Assembly: GCF_002097535.1 (NCBI RefSeq) | Contig: NZ_CP020772.1 | Location: 1,178,001-1,242,000 of the forward strand | From: Halobacillus mangrovi | GTDB lineage: Bacteria > Bacillota > Bacilli > Bacillales > Halobacillaceae | Direction of reading: 5' to 3' | DNA length: 64,000 nt | Shown: in pieces, positions 45,356 through 54,026 of the stretch | How positions within the stretch are numbered: the stretch's first letter is position 1 | How the letters are laid out: each line of letters starts with the position of its first letter | Program-made: the position numbers and the translations under genes | The notes under the pieces: generated by a model | Database searches by the model: none | The model's input: the letters and a program-made list of their open reading frames with translations, nothing else | Told to the model about the DNA's origin: nothing

Positions 45356-46969
45356 ATGAAGCACTTAGACAATCTCTATAATCCATACGAAACGCCGAGA
45401 CATACGACGGTTGCCAACAACGGCATGGTTGCGACCTCTCAGCCGTTAGCCGCTCAAGCAGGAATGACGATTTTACAGAAGGGAGGCAATGCCATTGATG
45501 CGGCTATTGCTACCGCAGCGACCTTAACAGTTGTAGAACCAACCTCAAATGGGATTGGAAGTGACGCTTTTGCTCTCGTATGGGTGAAAGACAAATTGTA
45601 CGGTTTGAACGGGAGCGGTCATTCCCCCGCATCAATTTCTATCGATGAACTAAAAAGTCGTGGTTATGATGAAATTCCTAAATACGGGTTCGTCCCTGTG
45701 ACTGTACCGGGTGCGCCTGGAGCGTGGGTGGAGTTATCCAACCGATTTGGGAAGCTTCCATTTGAAGAAGTTTTAGCTCCTGCGATCCAATACGCGGAAG
45801 AAGGCTATCCCGTCTCACCTGTTCTCGGTAAGTATTGGTCTATGGCTGCTGAAAAGTTCAAAGAAACGCTTGAGGGTGACGAATTTTCCCATTGGTTTGA
45901 TACATTCGCACCGACTGGGAAGGCTCCTCGTATCGGAGAGGTGTGGAAGTCAGCAGGCCATGCGGATACACTGAGAAAGATTGCGGAAACGAAGGGAGAA
46001 GCTTTTTACAAAGGAGAGTTGGCAGAACAAATCGATCAGTTCTCGAAACAGTATGGTGGTTACATAACGAAAGAAGATCTAGCAAACTACCAGCCGGAAT
46101 GGGTAGAGCCAATTTCTGTTGATTACAAAGGCTATCAGGTTTGGGAAATTCCTCCGAACGGTCAGGGCATCGTAGCCTTATCTGCTCTCAACATTTTAAA
46201 AGGGTTTGTTATTCAGGAAAAAGAATCAGTTGATACGTACCACAAGCAAATAGAGGCGATGAAGCTTGCCTTTGCTGATGGAGAAAAATTCGTAGCGGAC
46301 GAATCGTATATGAATGTAAGCAGTAAGGATTTGCTTAACGAAGAGTATGCAGGGGAAAGAAGAGAGTTAATCGAGGATACCGCACGTATGCCAGTGTCTG
46401 GAACACCACCTAGAGGAGGTACGGTGTATCTCGCCGCAGCTGATAACGAAGGAAACATGGTTTCTTTTATTCAAAGTAACTACATGGGCTTCGGATCAGG
46501 TTTGGTTGTACCAGGTACTGGTATCGCCTTACAGAATCGAGGTCATAATTTCTCATTGGATCCAGAGCATGCCAACTCCTTACAAGGAAACAAAAGGTCG
46601 TATCATACGATTATCCCTGGATTCCTCACAAAAGGAAGCGAGGCGGTAGGACCATTCGGAGTTATGGGTGGATTTATGCAGCCTCAAGGTCATGTCCAAG
46701 TAGCCATGAATACGATTGATTTTCACTTGAATCCTCAAGCTGCGTTAGATTCCCCAAGGTGGCAATGGATGAAAGATCGCACCGTCTGGGTAGAGCCGAA
46801 TTTTCCTAAACATGTGGCCGAAGCTTTGACGAGAAAAGGACATAAAATTGAAGTTCAATTAGAATCAGGAGCATTTGGAAGAGGTCAAGTCATTTGGCGT
46901 GACCCCCAGACGGGGACGTTATTTGGAGGGACAGAATCTCGAACAGATGGAGCCATCGCCGCTTATTAG
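45356..46969 (+). CDS. ywrD: Gamma-glutamyltransferase-family enzyme, cytoplasmic (YwrD-like)
   Basis: A 537-residue Ntn-hydrolase of the GGT family without signal peptide, as in B. subtilis YwrD. The self-processing site is expected at T356 in PPRGGTVYLAAAD, which would become the N-terminal nucleophile of the small subunit; PTSNGIGSD and GGFMQPQGHVQV are family blocks. GAAAGGAG precedes the ATG, 150 nt after the last ABC gene without a visible terminator. It may hydrolyse an imported gamma-glutamyl compound, or act as an acylase as some family members do. Confidence 0.88.
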   Translation: MKHLDNLYNPYETPRHTTVANNGMVATSQPLAAQAGMTILQKGGNAIDAAIATAATLTVVEPTSNGIGSDAFALVWVKDKLYGLNGSGHSPASISIDELKSRGYDEIPKYGFVPVTVPGAPGAWVELSNRFGKLPFEEVLAPAIQYAEEGYPVSPVLGKYWSMAAEKFKETLEGDEFSHWFDTFAPTGKAPRIGEVWKSAGHADTLRKIAETKGEAFYKGELAEQIDQFSKQYGGYITKEDLANYQPEWVEPISVDYKGYQVWEIPPNGQGIVALSALNILKGFVIQEKESVDTYHKQIEAMKLAFADGEKFVADESYMNVSSKDLLNEEYAGERRELIEDTARMPVSGTPPRGGTVYLAAADNEGNMVSFIQSNYMGFGSGLVVPGTGIALQNRGHNFSLDPEHANSLQGNKRSYHTIIPGFLTKGSEAVGPFGVMGGFMQPQGHVQVAMNTIDFHLNPQAALDSPRWQWMKDRTVWVEPNFPKHVAEALTRKGHKIEVQLESGAFGRGQVIWRDPQTGTLFGGTESRTDGAIAAY

Positions 46970-47006
46970 GTTATAAAGAGATGGTCTCTAGAAAGGAGAT
47001 GAGGGA

Positions 47007-47579
47007 ATGCAGCAATGGAATCTCTTTATAGCTTTCTTTCGCGTTGGAATGCTTGGTTATGGAGGAGGGCCATCTTCCATTCCACTCGTCCACAAAGAGG
47101 TGGTGGAAAAATACAAATGGTTGTCAGACGATGATTTTGGCGATGTTCTTGCACTCGGTAACTCGCTTCCGGGACCCATCGCAACAAAAATGGCCGGCTA
47201 TATTGGATACCGGGTTTCCGGCATTATTGGCATGTTGAATGCGGTCATGGCAACCATTCTTCCGACAATAGTTATTATGATTGTATTGATTACGTCGCTC
47301 AACAGCTTTCGAAATCAACCATGGGTGAACGGGATGACCAATGCTGTTATCCCTGTCGTGGGCGTGATGCTGGCAAAGCTAACCTATGACTTTTTTAAGA
47401 AGGCACAGGTGAACATGGGATGGACCGCTTCTATCATTTTAGGATTAGGATCCCTGGCATTAATTGAATGGGCAGGGATTCACCCTGGTATCATTATTTT
47501 CGCTTTGCTTCTGTATGCACTTTTGCGTCCGAAGAAAAAGAAAGATGTCACCTTTAATAGACAGGAGCAATCATCATGA
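47007..47579 (+). CDS. ywrB: Half-size CHR (chromate) transporter subunit, YwrB-like
   Basis: A 190-residue single-domain CHR protein with about six membrane segments. The hallmark blocks FRVGMLGYGGGPSSIPLV and ALGNSLPGPIATKMAGYIGY are intact. It overlaps the second half by four nt (ATGA). Half-size CHR proteins act as heterodimers with opposite topology; the B. subtilis pair YwrB/YwrA gives chromate resistance when expressed together. Chromate is unlikely to be the natural substrate in this operon. Confidence 0.87.
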   Translation: MQQWNLFIAFFRVGMLGYGGGPSSIPLVHKEVVEKYKWLSDDDFGDVLALGNSLPGPIATKMAGYIGYRVSGIIGMLNAVMATILPTIVIMIVLITSLNSFRNQPWVNGMTNAVIPVVGVMLAKLTYDFFKKAQVNMGWTASIILGLGSLALIEWAGIHPGIIIFALLLYALLRPKKKKDVTFNRQEQSS

Positions 47580-48112
47580 AGCTGTGGAATATATTTGTAG
47601 CTTTTTTTATACCCGGAATCGTTGGTTATGGGGGCGGCCCTGCTTCTATTCCACTGGTTGAAAATGAAGTGGTCGATCGGTTTGGCTGGATGAACGTCAC
47701 GGAGTTCAGTGAAATGCTGGCGATGGCGAATGCTTTACCCGGACCGATTGCAACAAAAATGGCTGGCTTTATCGGATACCAGCAGGCCGGTATTTTAGGA
47801 GCTGTCGTTGGTGTGTTTGCCACTGTCGCTCCTTCGTTAATATTAATGATCTTACTATTAAGTCTTCTGGCTAAGTTTAAGAATTCCCCACGGGTAAAAA
47901 CGATGACGAACTTAATTCGTCCCGCAATCGCTGTGCTGCTTGGAATCATGGCTTTTCAATTTTTCAATACGTCCTATGAGGCAAGTGGACTGTTTCAGAC
48001 CGCTTTTTTAATTGTAGCCAGTTTTATTTTACTGGAAAAAATGAAGGTGCACCCGGCATTTGTTATCTTGGGATCGCTTGTATATGGTGCCATTTTTTTA
48101 GGTAATATTTAA
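47576..48112 (+). CDS. ywrA: Half-size CHR (chromate) transporter subunit, YwrA-like
   Basis: A 178-residue partner with the same blocks (IPGIVGYGGGPASIPLV, ALPGPIATKMAGFIGY) and about six membrane segments. Its length equals that of B. subtilis YwrA as I remember it. It is the last gene of the operon and is followed by a terminator. Confidence 0.87.
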   Translation: MKLWNIFVAFFIPGIVGYGGGPASIPLVENEVVDRFGWMNVTEFSEMLAMANALPGPIATKMAGFIGYQQAGILGAVVGVFATVAPSLILMILLLSLLAKFKNSPRVKTMTNLIRPAIAVLLGIMAFQFFNTSYEASGLFQTAFLIVASFILLEKMKVHPAFVILGSLVYGAIFLGNI

Positions 48113-48146
48113 AGAGTTGTTCACAGGAAATTTAAGAGTTTTTGCA

Positions 48147-48180
48147 AAAGGCAGCTTATTGAAGAGTTGCCTTTTTGTTT
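48147..48180 (+). terminator. Terminator after the CHR pair
   Basis: AAAAGGCA (48147-48154) and TGCCTTTT with partial pairing of the inner bases, then TTGTTTTCT. Confidence 0.78.
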
Positions 48181-48220
48181 TCTCTATAATGCTATACAAC
48201 AAAAATTCCAGGGTAAAATT

Positions 48221-48253
48221 AAAACGGTCACAATTCGACTGAACTGTGACCGT
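48221..48253 (-). terminator. Terminator for the alpha/beta hydrolase gene
   Basis: ACGGTCACA (48224-48232) and TGTGACCGT (48245-48253) form a stem that, on the minus strand, runs into TTTTAATTTTA. It is about 115 nt past the hydrolase stop. Confidence 0.72.
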
Positions 48254-48369
48254 CTATTGGTTTCCATGCTTAATGAATTACATCATCTACTCTCCTATTA
48301 AAATCAACTTTCTCTCTTCTAAATTTCTACCATTCATAGTTGCATTTAGAACATTTACATATCTAGCCA

Positions 48370-49668
48370 CTAGTTTCTATTCCTTAAGGGATCATAACCT
48401 CTTAAAGGAGAAGTGAATTCACTACCAAAGTCTTCATTGTTAACAATATCAGGATCTAAGATTTGATCACCTTGAGGTCTTTCACCGCCTTCAGCCCATT
48501 CGACTAGGGCAGTGAATGCGTTAGTCTCTTCAGCAGGTGTAAATTCACAGTGTCCAATCGCTCTTACAGCCCGACTGACAAGCAGATCTGACTTTCCGTT
48601 TTCTGCAACTCTTTGCGCGTAAAGCTGCTCCATTGAGAAAGGCACAAATAAGTCTCCAATCGTATGCAATGTTATGACTGGTACATTGATATCGCCAGAG
48701 AGGTGGGGAATTTTAGCTAGCCCATTTTCATTTCTTGCCTGTGGGTCTGCTGTAATATCAGGAATCAAACGAGCAAGCTCTCGTTCTTCTTCGGATAGCT
48801 CTGGAAGAGAATCCAATTGGTAGATAGAGTCCGTATTATCAATTAGATTTCCCTGGGTTCCATATGAGGGATCCTCACGGTAGAGGGTGAAAAGGAAATC
48901 CTTCCAACTAGCAAACGCTGTCCCAAAAAGCGGCCGTTCCCCTCCAGATAAATACATCGTAAGGTCACGAAGTTTTTTCCCTTCACTTGTCAACATTCCA
49001 GAGTTCAGTCCGAGCGTTTCTTTTATTTGAGGAACGAACGTTGTTTGGTAATCAGCAGGAGCAGGGAACTGGGTGGAAACTCCAGCCAGTGCTTGCGCAG
49101 CAAGGTTATAATCTGTAAAAAAGTCAAATAACTCATTATCACCCATGACCCCGCACATAGGCATCGCCCCATCATAGGTATTCTTAAATTGTTCAGCCAA
49201 TACTCCGGTAATATGGCCACCCATGGAATGCCCCACAATATAGGTATTGTCTGCTTTCCCTACTTTTCCATTGAAGAATTCACCAAGTGCGTGAGTGTCT
49301 TTTACCCCTTGCTTAACCTCGTAACCATTCTTACTATAACTAGATGCTGCCCAGGCATATCCATTTTCAAGAATAGATCTGCGTAAGTTAGAAGGGGTAT
49401 CTACGGTTAATTCTTTAATTTCTTCATTACGGTATCCATGAGAATAGAGGACTAAATCACCGTTCCAGTTTTCTGGAACCTCTATTCGATAGCCTGCTCC
49501 ATTATGTACTCCCCACAACCGTTCAGTTTCCATACCATCAAGAGCTTTAAACGGAAGCTTCGCCTCATTTACAAAGTAGTCGTTTTTCTTGTCTGCAGCT
49601 ATTGTTCCAGTCCCCATCATAACCATTAGAAGACAGGCCACCACACTTACAAAAATTCGTTGACGCAC
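48370..49668 (-). CDS. Secreted alpha/beta hydrolase
   Basis: A 432-residue exported hydrolase. The signal peptide covers about 1-25 (ending GTIAA). The nucleophile elbow G-H-S-M-G-G-H follows TYIVGHS; a candidate acid is the Asp in HTIGDLFVPFS and the His is in AIGHCEFTPAEE. An early LVLYSHGYRN forms the oxyanion region. It could be an esterase, lipase or PHB-depolymerase-like enzyme acting outside the cell. Monocistronic. Substrate unknown. Confidence 0.84.
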   Translation of the reverse strand: MRQRIFVSVVACLLMVMMGTGTIAADKKNDYFVNEAKLPFKALDGMETERLWGVHNGAGYRIEVPENWNGDLVLYSHGYRNEEIKELTVDTPSNLRRSILENGYAWAASSYSKNGYEVKQGVKDTHALGEFFNGKVGKADNTYIVGHSMGGHITGVLAEQFKNTYDGAMPMCGVMGDNELFDFFTDYNLAAQALAGVSTQFPAPADYQTTFVPQIKETLGLNSGMLTSEGKKLRDLTMYLSGGERPLFGTAFASWKDFLFTLYREDPSYGTQGNLIDNTDSIYQLDSLPELSEEERELARLIPDITADPQARNENGLAKIPHLSGDINVPVITLHTIGDLFVPFSMEQLYAQRVAENGKSDLLVSRAVRAIGHCEFTPAEETNAFTALVEWAEGGERPQGDQILDPDIVNNEDFGSEFTSPLRGYDPLRNRN

Positions 49669-49872
49669 CTCAACATCCCCCTTTAATTTATTAAGAAACT
49701 AAAATAAAATGACAGAATTTTCTTTCTTATTCACAAACATACACCAAAAATCAAAAATATTCCAAACATTATCGTCTTAAAATAGACAAATTTATGCTCT
49801 TAGGAAAATGATTTTCTTACTATGTATGTTCTTAACGCCAGAAGGTTGTGGGTGAGGATACGAATAAAGGTA

Positions 49873-50076
49873 TTGACAGAAAATTTTAAAAGTTATAACA
49901 TGAGTTTTAGAAAGCAACCCTTTAGAAAGGATTCCCCTTTCAAAATCCGGTTGTACATCCACTTTTATGTGAAAAATCAATATCTTAACTGTAAAGCTGT
50001 CCTGTTTCTGAGCGCCAGAAACTCTCAACACAGCTTAAAGCCAGTTTTCCCATTAAGGGGGAAGACTGGCTTTTTT
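49873..50076 (+). ncRNA. Structured leader or small RNA ending in a terminator before glaH
   Basis: TTGACA at 49873 suggests a promoter (the -10 candidate TATAAC is 15 nt away, shorter than ideal). Three hairpins follow: GAAAGG/CCTTTC (49925-49941); a two-part stem AAGCTGT (49994-50000)/ACAGCTT (50030-50036) enclosing GTTTCTG/CAGAAAC (50004-50022); and a strong terminator AAGCCAGTTTTCCC/GGGGAAGACTGGCTT with six T residues (50038-50076). The ORFs across it are not convincing. I recognise no known riboswitch class. It may be a regulatory leader of glaH or an independent small RNA. The rest of the 466-nt gap (49669-49872) is AT-rich and shows nothing else. Confidence 0.5.
50037..50076 (+). terminator. 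Intrinsic terminator upstream of glaH
   Basis: Stem AAGCCAGTTTTCCC/GGGGAAGACTGGCTT with loop ATTAAG and T-run. It lies 59 nt before the glaH start, so transcription started further upstream must stop or be antiterminated here. Confidence 0.85.
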
Positions 50077-50134
50077 GATTTCTATGGGCCCATAAGAAAA
50101 TGTAAACAATACTTTATTATGGAGGATAATCATT

Positions 50135-51070
50135 ATGAGTACAGTTGAAATGAAGAAAGAAAAGCTATCATCATACGAAGGAAAAGGATATAAGGTTCAG
50201 CCCCATCCCGAGCACGACAGACTTTATCATATTGAATTAGAGGAACAAGTCATTGATCAATTTCTCGAAGAAGTGAAAGGAATTAGTGATGAACAGCTGG
50301 AATATATCCCGTACCAACGTCTAATGACAGCGGATACGTTACTAAGACTATTAGATGATAAGTTCGGCGAAACGCTGCGTCATATTCTTCATGATCGAAA
50401 CTCTGGAGGTTTTACGGTCGGGTTAAGAGGTCGAACGACGGATGATCAGGATTACGTCAAGTTTTCAACGGCACTAACTCATATCGCAGGAATTCCGAAC
50501 TTTGATGCAATGTCCAAAAAATATTACGCACGTTTTTCCGTTAAGCACACAGACGACAGTGACTCTTATCTGCGACAAGCCTATAGAAGGTTTACGCTTC
50601 ATACGGACGGGACCTATGTGGATGAACCCACCGATTGGCTGCTGATGATGAAAATGGAAGAAAGCAATGCCGTAGGAGGAAGTTCTCGACTCCTACACCT
50701 TGATGAGTGGGAAGAATTTGATCAATTCTATCAGCACCCTATGGCTTCTTACCCTTTCACTTACAAGGCTCCGGCGAGCAAAAATGTATCCGAGGATGTT
50801 CAGCGGAAAACGTTTTATGAATGGAATAACCAGCCATGCATTTGCTTTATTGATCAATTTGTTTATCCTGAGACAATTGCGCAAGCTCAGTATTTGAAGG
50901 ACCTATCTCACTCAATGGAAAACTCTTCAGGCTTGATTGAATTAGAGCTTCCAGTAGGAGATCTTGTTATGTTGAATAATCGTTTCTGGTTACATGGAAG
51001 AGCAGGGTTTGAAAAAAATACAGAGCTGCATAGAGAATTACTTCGTCAAAGAGGACGTTTCGTTCAGTAG
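50135..51070 (+). CDS. glaH: Glutarate 2-hydroxylase (CsiD/GlaH, Fe(II)/2-oxoglutarate dioxygenase)
   Basis: A 311-residue dioxygenase of the CsiD family that converts glutarate to L-2-hydroxyglutarate with 2-oxoglutarate and oxygen. The iron triad is visible: H156-T-D158 in FTLHTDGT and H287 in RFWLHGRA. Length matches E. coli GlaH (about 325). GGAGG lies ten nt before the ATG. The L-2-hydroxyglutarate oxidase gene follows 15 nt downstream, as in glutarate (lysine breakdown) pathways. No transporter or lysine-to-glutarate genes are adjacent. Confidence 0.93.
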   Translation: MSTVEMKKEKLSSYEGKGYKVQPHPEHDRLYHIELEEQVIDQFLEEVKGISDEQLEYIPYQRLMTADTLLRLLDDKFGETLRHILHDRNSGGFTVGLRGRTTDDQDYVKFSTALTHIAGIPNFDAMSKKYYARFSVKHTDDSDSYLRQAYRRFTLHTDGTYVDEPTDWLLMMKMEESNAVGGSSRLLHLDEWEEFDQFYQHPMASYPFTYKAPASKNVSEDVQRKTFYEWNNQPCICFIDQFVYPETIAQAQYLKDLSHSMENSSGLIELELPVGDLVMLNNRFWLHGRAGFEKNTELHRELLRQRGRFVQ

Positions 51071-51085
51071 CAGGAGGTTGATGGA

Positions 51086-52297
51086 ATGTATGATTATGTG
51101 ATTATCGGAGGCGGCATCGTAGGACTGTCTACCGCGTATGCTCTTATACAAAAAAATTCAGGAGCTAAAATGGTCGTGGTTGAAAAAGAACAGGAGCTTT
51201 CTGCGCACCAGACAGGTCGAAATAGTGGAGTCATCCATTCTGGTGTGTACTATAAACCAGGAAGTCTGAAAGCACGGATGGCTATACAGGGGCGAGATTC
51301 CATGGTGGAGTTTTGTCAGATTCACGATGTCCCTCATGAAGTCTGCGGAAAAGTTCTTGTCGCCACAGAACCAGAAGAACTGCCCCGTATGGAAGCTCTT
51401 TACGAACGGGTTCAGCAAAATCGGTTAAACGTACAGAAAATTAACAAAGAAGAACTAAAAGAAATTGAACCACATGCAGCAGGGCTTGCTGGTCTCAGGG
51501 TTCCTCAAACGGGGATCGTGAACTACAAAGCAGTCAGTGAGAAACTTGCCGAGCTGCTTACAGAAGCGGGAGTTGAAATCTTATTGGGTTCCCCAGTGGT
51601 AGATATCAATGAAAACAAAGGGGAAGTAGCCGTTGATACAGGAGAGCAGACCTTGCATTCGCGTTATTTAATCAATTGCGCTGGTCTTCATAGTGATCGC
51701 CTTGTGCGCATGACTGGAATTCATACTGAGTTACAAATCGTACCCTTTCGGGGAGAGTATTTTGAGCTGAAAGAAGAAAAGAAACATCTAGTAAAAGGGT
51801 TGATTTATCCGATTCCTAATCCTGCGTTTCCTTTCTTAGGGGTTCATTTGACGAAAATGATGGATGGAGGCGTACATGCAGGACCGAATGCTGTGTTAAG
51901 TCTGAAGCGGGAGGGATATAGGAAAACAGATATCCACCTAAGGGATCTGGCAGAGGTTCTCTCCTTTCAAGGTTTTTGGAGAATGGCTGGTGCCAATATG
52001 AAAGAGGGAATGAAGGAAATGGTTCGCTCGTTTCATAAGCAAAGCTTTGTAAAGAGTCTTCAGAGGCTCGTACCTGAAATTGAAGCCGATGATATTATCC
52101 CAACAGAGGCCGGGGTGAGGGCTCAGGCTATGCTGAAAGATGGTCGTTTAGTCGATGACTTTCACTTGATCCGCGGGAAGCGTTCTATACACGTGTGCAA
52201 CGCACCTTCTCCTGCGGCAACAGCCTCACTTGAGATAGGAAAGGAAATTGCCCGACAAATTCCTGACACACTGGTTACTGAAATTAAAGTAGGGTAG
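51086..52297 (+). CDS. lhgO: L-2-hydroxyglutarate oxidase/dehydrogenase
   Basis: A 403-residue FAD enzyme of the DAO/LhgO family that oxidises L-2-hydroxyglutarate to 2-oxoglutarate, recovering the co-substrate used by GlaH. The N-terminal dinucleotide motif is VIIGGGIVGLSTAYAL; HQTGRNSGVIHSGVYYKPGSLKA is characteristic of LhgO. AGGAGG precedes the ATG at 51086. Electrons probably pass to the quinone pool as in E. coli LhgO. Confidence 0.93.
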   Translation: MYDYVIIGGGIVGLSTAYALIQKNSGAKMVVVEKEQELSAHQTGRNSGVIHSGVYYKPGSLKARMAIQGRDSMVEFCQIHDVPHEVCGKVLVATEPEELPRMEALYERVQQNRLNVQKINKEELKEIEPHAAGLAGLRVPQTGIVNYKAVSEKLAELLTEAGVEILLGSPVVDINENKGEVAVDTGEQTLHSRYLINCAGLHSDRLVRMTGIHTELQIVPFRGEYFELKEEKKHLVKGLIYPIPNPAFPFLGVHLTKMMDGGVHAGPNAVLSLKREGYRKTDIHLRDLAEVLSFQGFWRMAGANMKEGMKEMVRSFHKQSFVKSLQRLVPEIEADDIIPTEAGVRAQAMLKDGRLVDDFHLIRGKRSIHVCNAPSPAATASLEIGKEIARQIPDTLVTEIKVG

Positions 52298-52330
52298 ACC
52301 AAAGGGTTGGGAAAAGTTCTTAACCATTCT

Positions 52331-52390
52331 AAAATCCGAAAGATGGTGAAAATCTTATGATAAGATTTCACACCATCTTTCGGATTTTTT
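52331..52390 (+). terminator. Long-stem terminator after lhgO
   Basis: AAAATCCGAAAGATGGTG and CACCATCTTTCGGATTTT pair almost perfectly with an inner AAATCTTA/TAAGATTT stem, then T-run. Its length suggests a bidirectional barrier toward the minus-strand genes. Confidence 0.88.
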
Positions 52391-52549
52391 AGGGTAGACT
52401 AGCGCAACATGTGCATTTTAAACCACCAGCGGAGTGTATTTCCGAAGCGGTCATTCGGAGCAATCGATTACTTCTAATTTTCCTTCTCCTTAGTTGTTCT
52501 TTAGGTTGATGCTTTAAGATAAGTCCCAGCCTCTTTTGCATAACACCTT

Positions 52550-52855
52550 TTATTGATAGAGCTGGTATTGCTTGTACGAATCTTTCAATGCAGCTTCTAA
52601 GGCATTACCTGCTTTCCCTAAATAACCCTCTTTGAGCCTTGCGATCGGCTCCTCCGTACCATCTTTTAAACTATAGCCTTTAAGTAACGACTTAACGAAT
52701 TTCCTTCCATGCTCTGTCGCTAGTGTACAAGAAGCATCCACAATGACACCGTATTTTTTATCGACTTCTAAAGTGAGAGTTAGAGATTCGGAGATATGGT
52801 TGGCTGCCATTCCAGATGGTAGCTTTGAGTGTCCTGCAACAAAAACTGTTTTCAT
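52550..52855 (-). CDS. DUF3870-type small protein
   Basis: A 101-residue soluble protein starting MKTVFVAGHSKLPSGMAA and containing EVDKKYGVIVDASCTLAT and LLKGYSL, the pattern I associate with DUF3870. Such proteins are often found beside TRAP-type or tripartite transporters and organic acid genes. It lies 21 nt before the end of the TRAP binding-protein gene on the same strand and is probably co-transcribed with it. Biochemical role unknown. Confidence 0.78.
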   Translation of the reverse strand: MKTVFVAGHSKLPSGMAANHISESLTLTLEVDKKYGVIVDASCTLATEHGRKFVKSLLKGYSLKDGTEEPIARLKEGYLGKAGNALEAALKDSYKQYQLYQ

Positions 52856-52876
52856 AGTTCGTTTCCTCCAGATTTC

Positions 52877-53932
52877 TTATTGATAGCTTTCTTGGATTCT
52901 TTCTACTTCATTGATTAAGGATTTTCCGATAACGGGTTCTGCTTTATTATAAACGGTTTCTAATTTTTGTTTCCATAGCTCTTTTTGTTTGTTGCTTAAA
53001 TAGTGAACTTCAATGGCTTCATTACGTTTCAATCGACGAAGGTGCGCATCATTCATTTCAATGGAATGTCTTCGAATCCAATCGGTTGTTTCTTGAAGGG
53101 CTTTACGGATCACTTCCTGATTTTCTTCTGAGAGCTCTTCCCAAAATTGTTCATTCATAAGGACTACATACCCTAAATACCCATGTTTGCTGATTGTCAT
53201 ATGGTCTTGCTCCTCGTAGAGCTTTTTGGAGTAAATGTTTGAGACGGTGTTTTCTTGTCCATTGATAAAATCTACAGCCAGATTTTTGTACGTCTTATTA
53301 AAAGGAAGTTCGCTCGTACTTGCCCCTAAAGCTTTAAATTGTGATTGAATGACTGGGCTCGGCATAATGCGGAAGTGTGTCCGGTTGAAGTCCGAAGGGT
53401 TTAAAAGAGGTTCTTCACTGCTGGTCACTTGTTTATATCCACTGTACCAAAAGGTCATTCCTTTTAAGTGATCTTCTTCTAATTCTTCAAGTAGGGTTTG
53501 TCCTATTTTTCCTTCGTAGGCATCCTTTACAGCATCATATGTAGGAAAAGCAAAAGGTAAATCGAGAACTTGCCATTTAGGGAAATAATCTGTCAGTTTT
53601 GAAGTAGCGGGAGCGATCATTTGAATATGACCTTCTTTTAATGCCGTATATTCATTTTGATCATTATAAAGGGTAGCATTCGAGTAGATTTCAACTTTCA
53701 CTTCTCCTTCTGTCCGTTCTTTCACAAGAGAAGCGAATCTTCTGGCTGCAATTCCTTTAGGAGTGTTTTCTGCCACGACATGGCTGAATTTAATAACTAC
53801 CTCCTGTTGAATGCCTTCCTGTTCATCATCATACTCAACGGAATCTTTAGCTTCACTCCAGTCGAATCCAATGAATAGAGCTGTGAATATTCCAGTGAAA
53901 ATAAATAGACTGATAGCTGCGACGGTTTTCAA
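52877..53932 (-). CDS. TRAP-type (DctP family) solute-binding protein, probable sensor accessory
   Basis: A DctP-family binding protein of about 350 residues, with an N-terminal membrane helix (AAISLFIFTGIFTALFIGF) and no lipobox. Family blocks are KFSHVVAENTPKGIAARRFA, GHIQMIAPATS, LDLPFAFP and INGQENTVSN. I favour the TTG at 53932 (AAGGGG eight nt before) over the ATG at 53971, which lacks a ribosome site; a still longer frame to 54280 runs through the divergent kinase gene and is rejected. No DctQ/DctM genes accompany it; it faces a CitA/DcuS-type kinase, the arrangement of B. subtilis dctB-dctS-dctR, where the binding protein assists sensing. Confidence 0.82.
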   Translation of the reverse strand: MKTVAAISLFIFTGIFTALFIGFDWSEAKDSVEYDDEQEGIQQEVVIKFSHVVAENTPKGIAARRFASLVKERTEGEVKVEIYSNATLYNDQNEYTALKEGHIQMIAPATSKLTDYFPKWQVLDLPFAFPTYDAVKDAYEGKIGQTLLEELEEDHLKGMTFWYSGYKQVTSSEEPLLNPSDFNRTHFRIMPSPVIQSQFKALGASTSELPFNKTYKNLAVDFINGQENTVSNIYSKKLYEEQDHMTISKHGYLGYVVLMNEQFWEELSEENQEVIRKALQETTDWIRRHSIEMNDAHLRRLKRNEAIEVHYLSNKQKELWKQKLETVYNKAEPVIGKSLINEVERIQESYQ

Positions 53933-54026
53933 CGGAACAACCCCTTGCAATCGTTTCCAACAGTGTAACATAGGATTCGTTTTAAGTGATACACTAGAGA
54001 TAGCAGAGTAGGAAGGAAGGTCAGTC

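Noticed and set aside
47007..48112. Chromate resistance as the physiological role.
   Set aside because: Only the family name supports it; the operon context is peptide and gamma-glutamyl metabolism.
49900..50076. Lysine riboswitch or T-box before glaH.
   Set aside because: The conserved cores of neither class are visible in the leader.
49822..50148. A 108-residue ORF upstream of glaH.
   Set aside because: Basic, low-complexity translation with no ribosome site, running through a terminator hairpin; the region is better explained as RNA structure.
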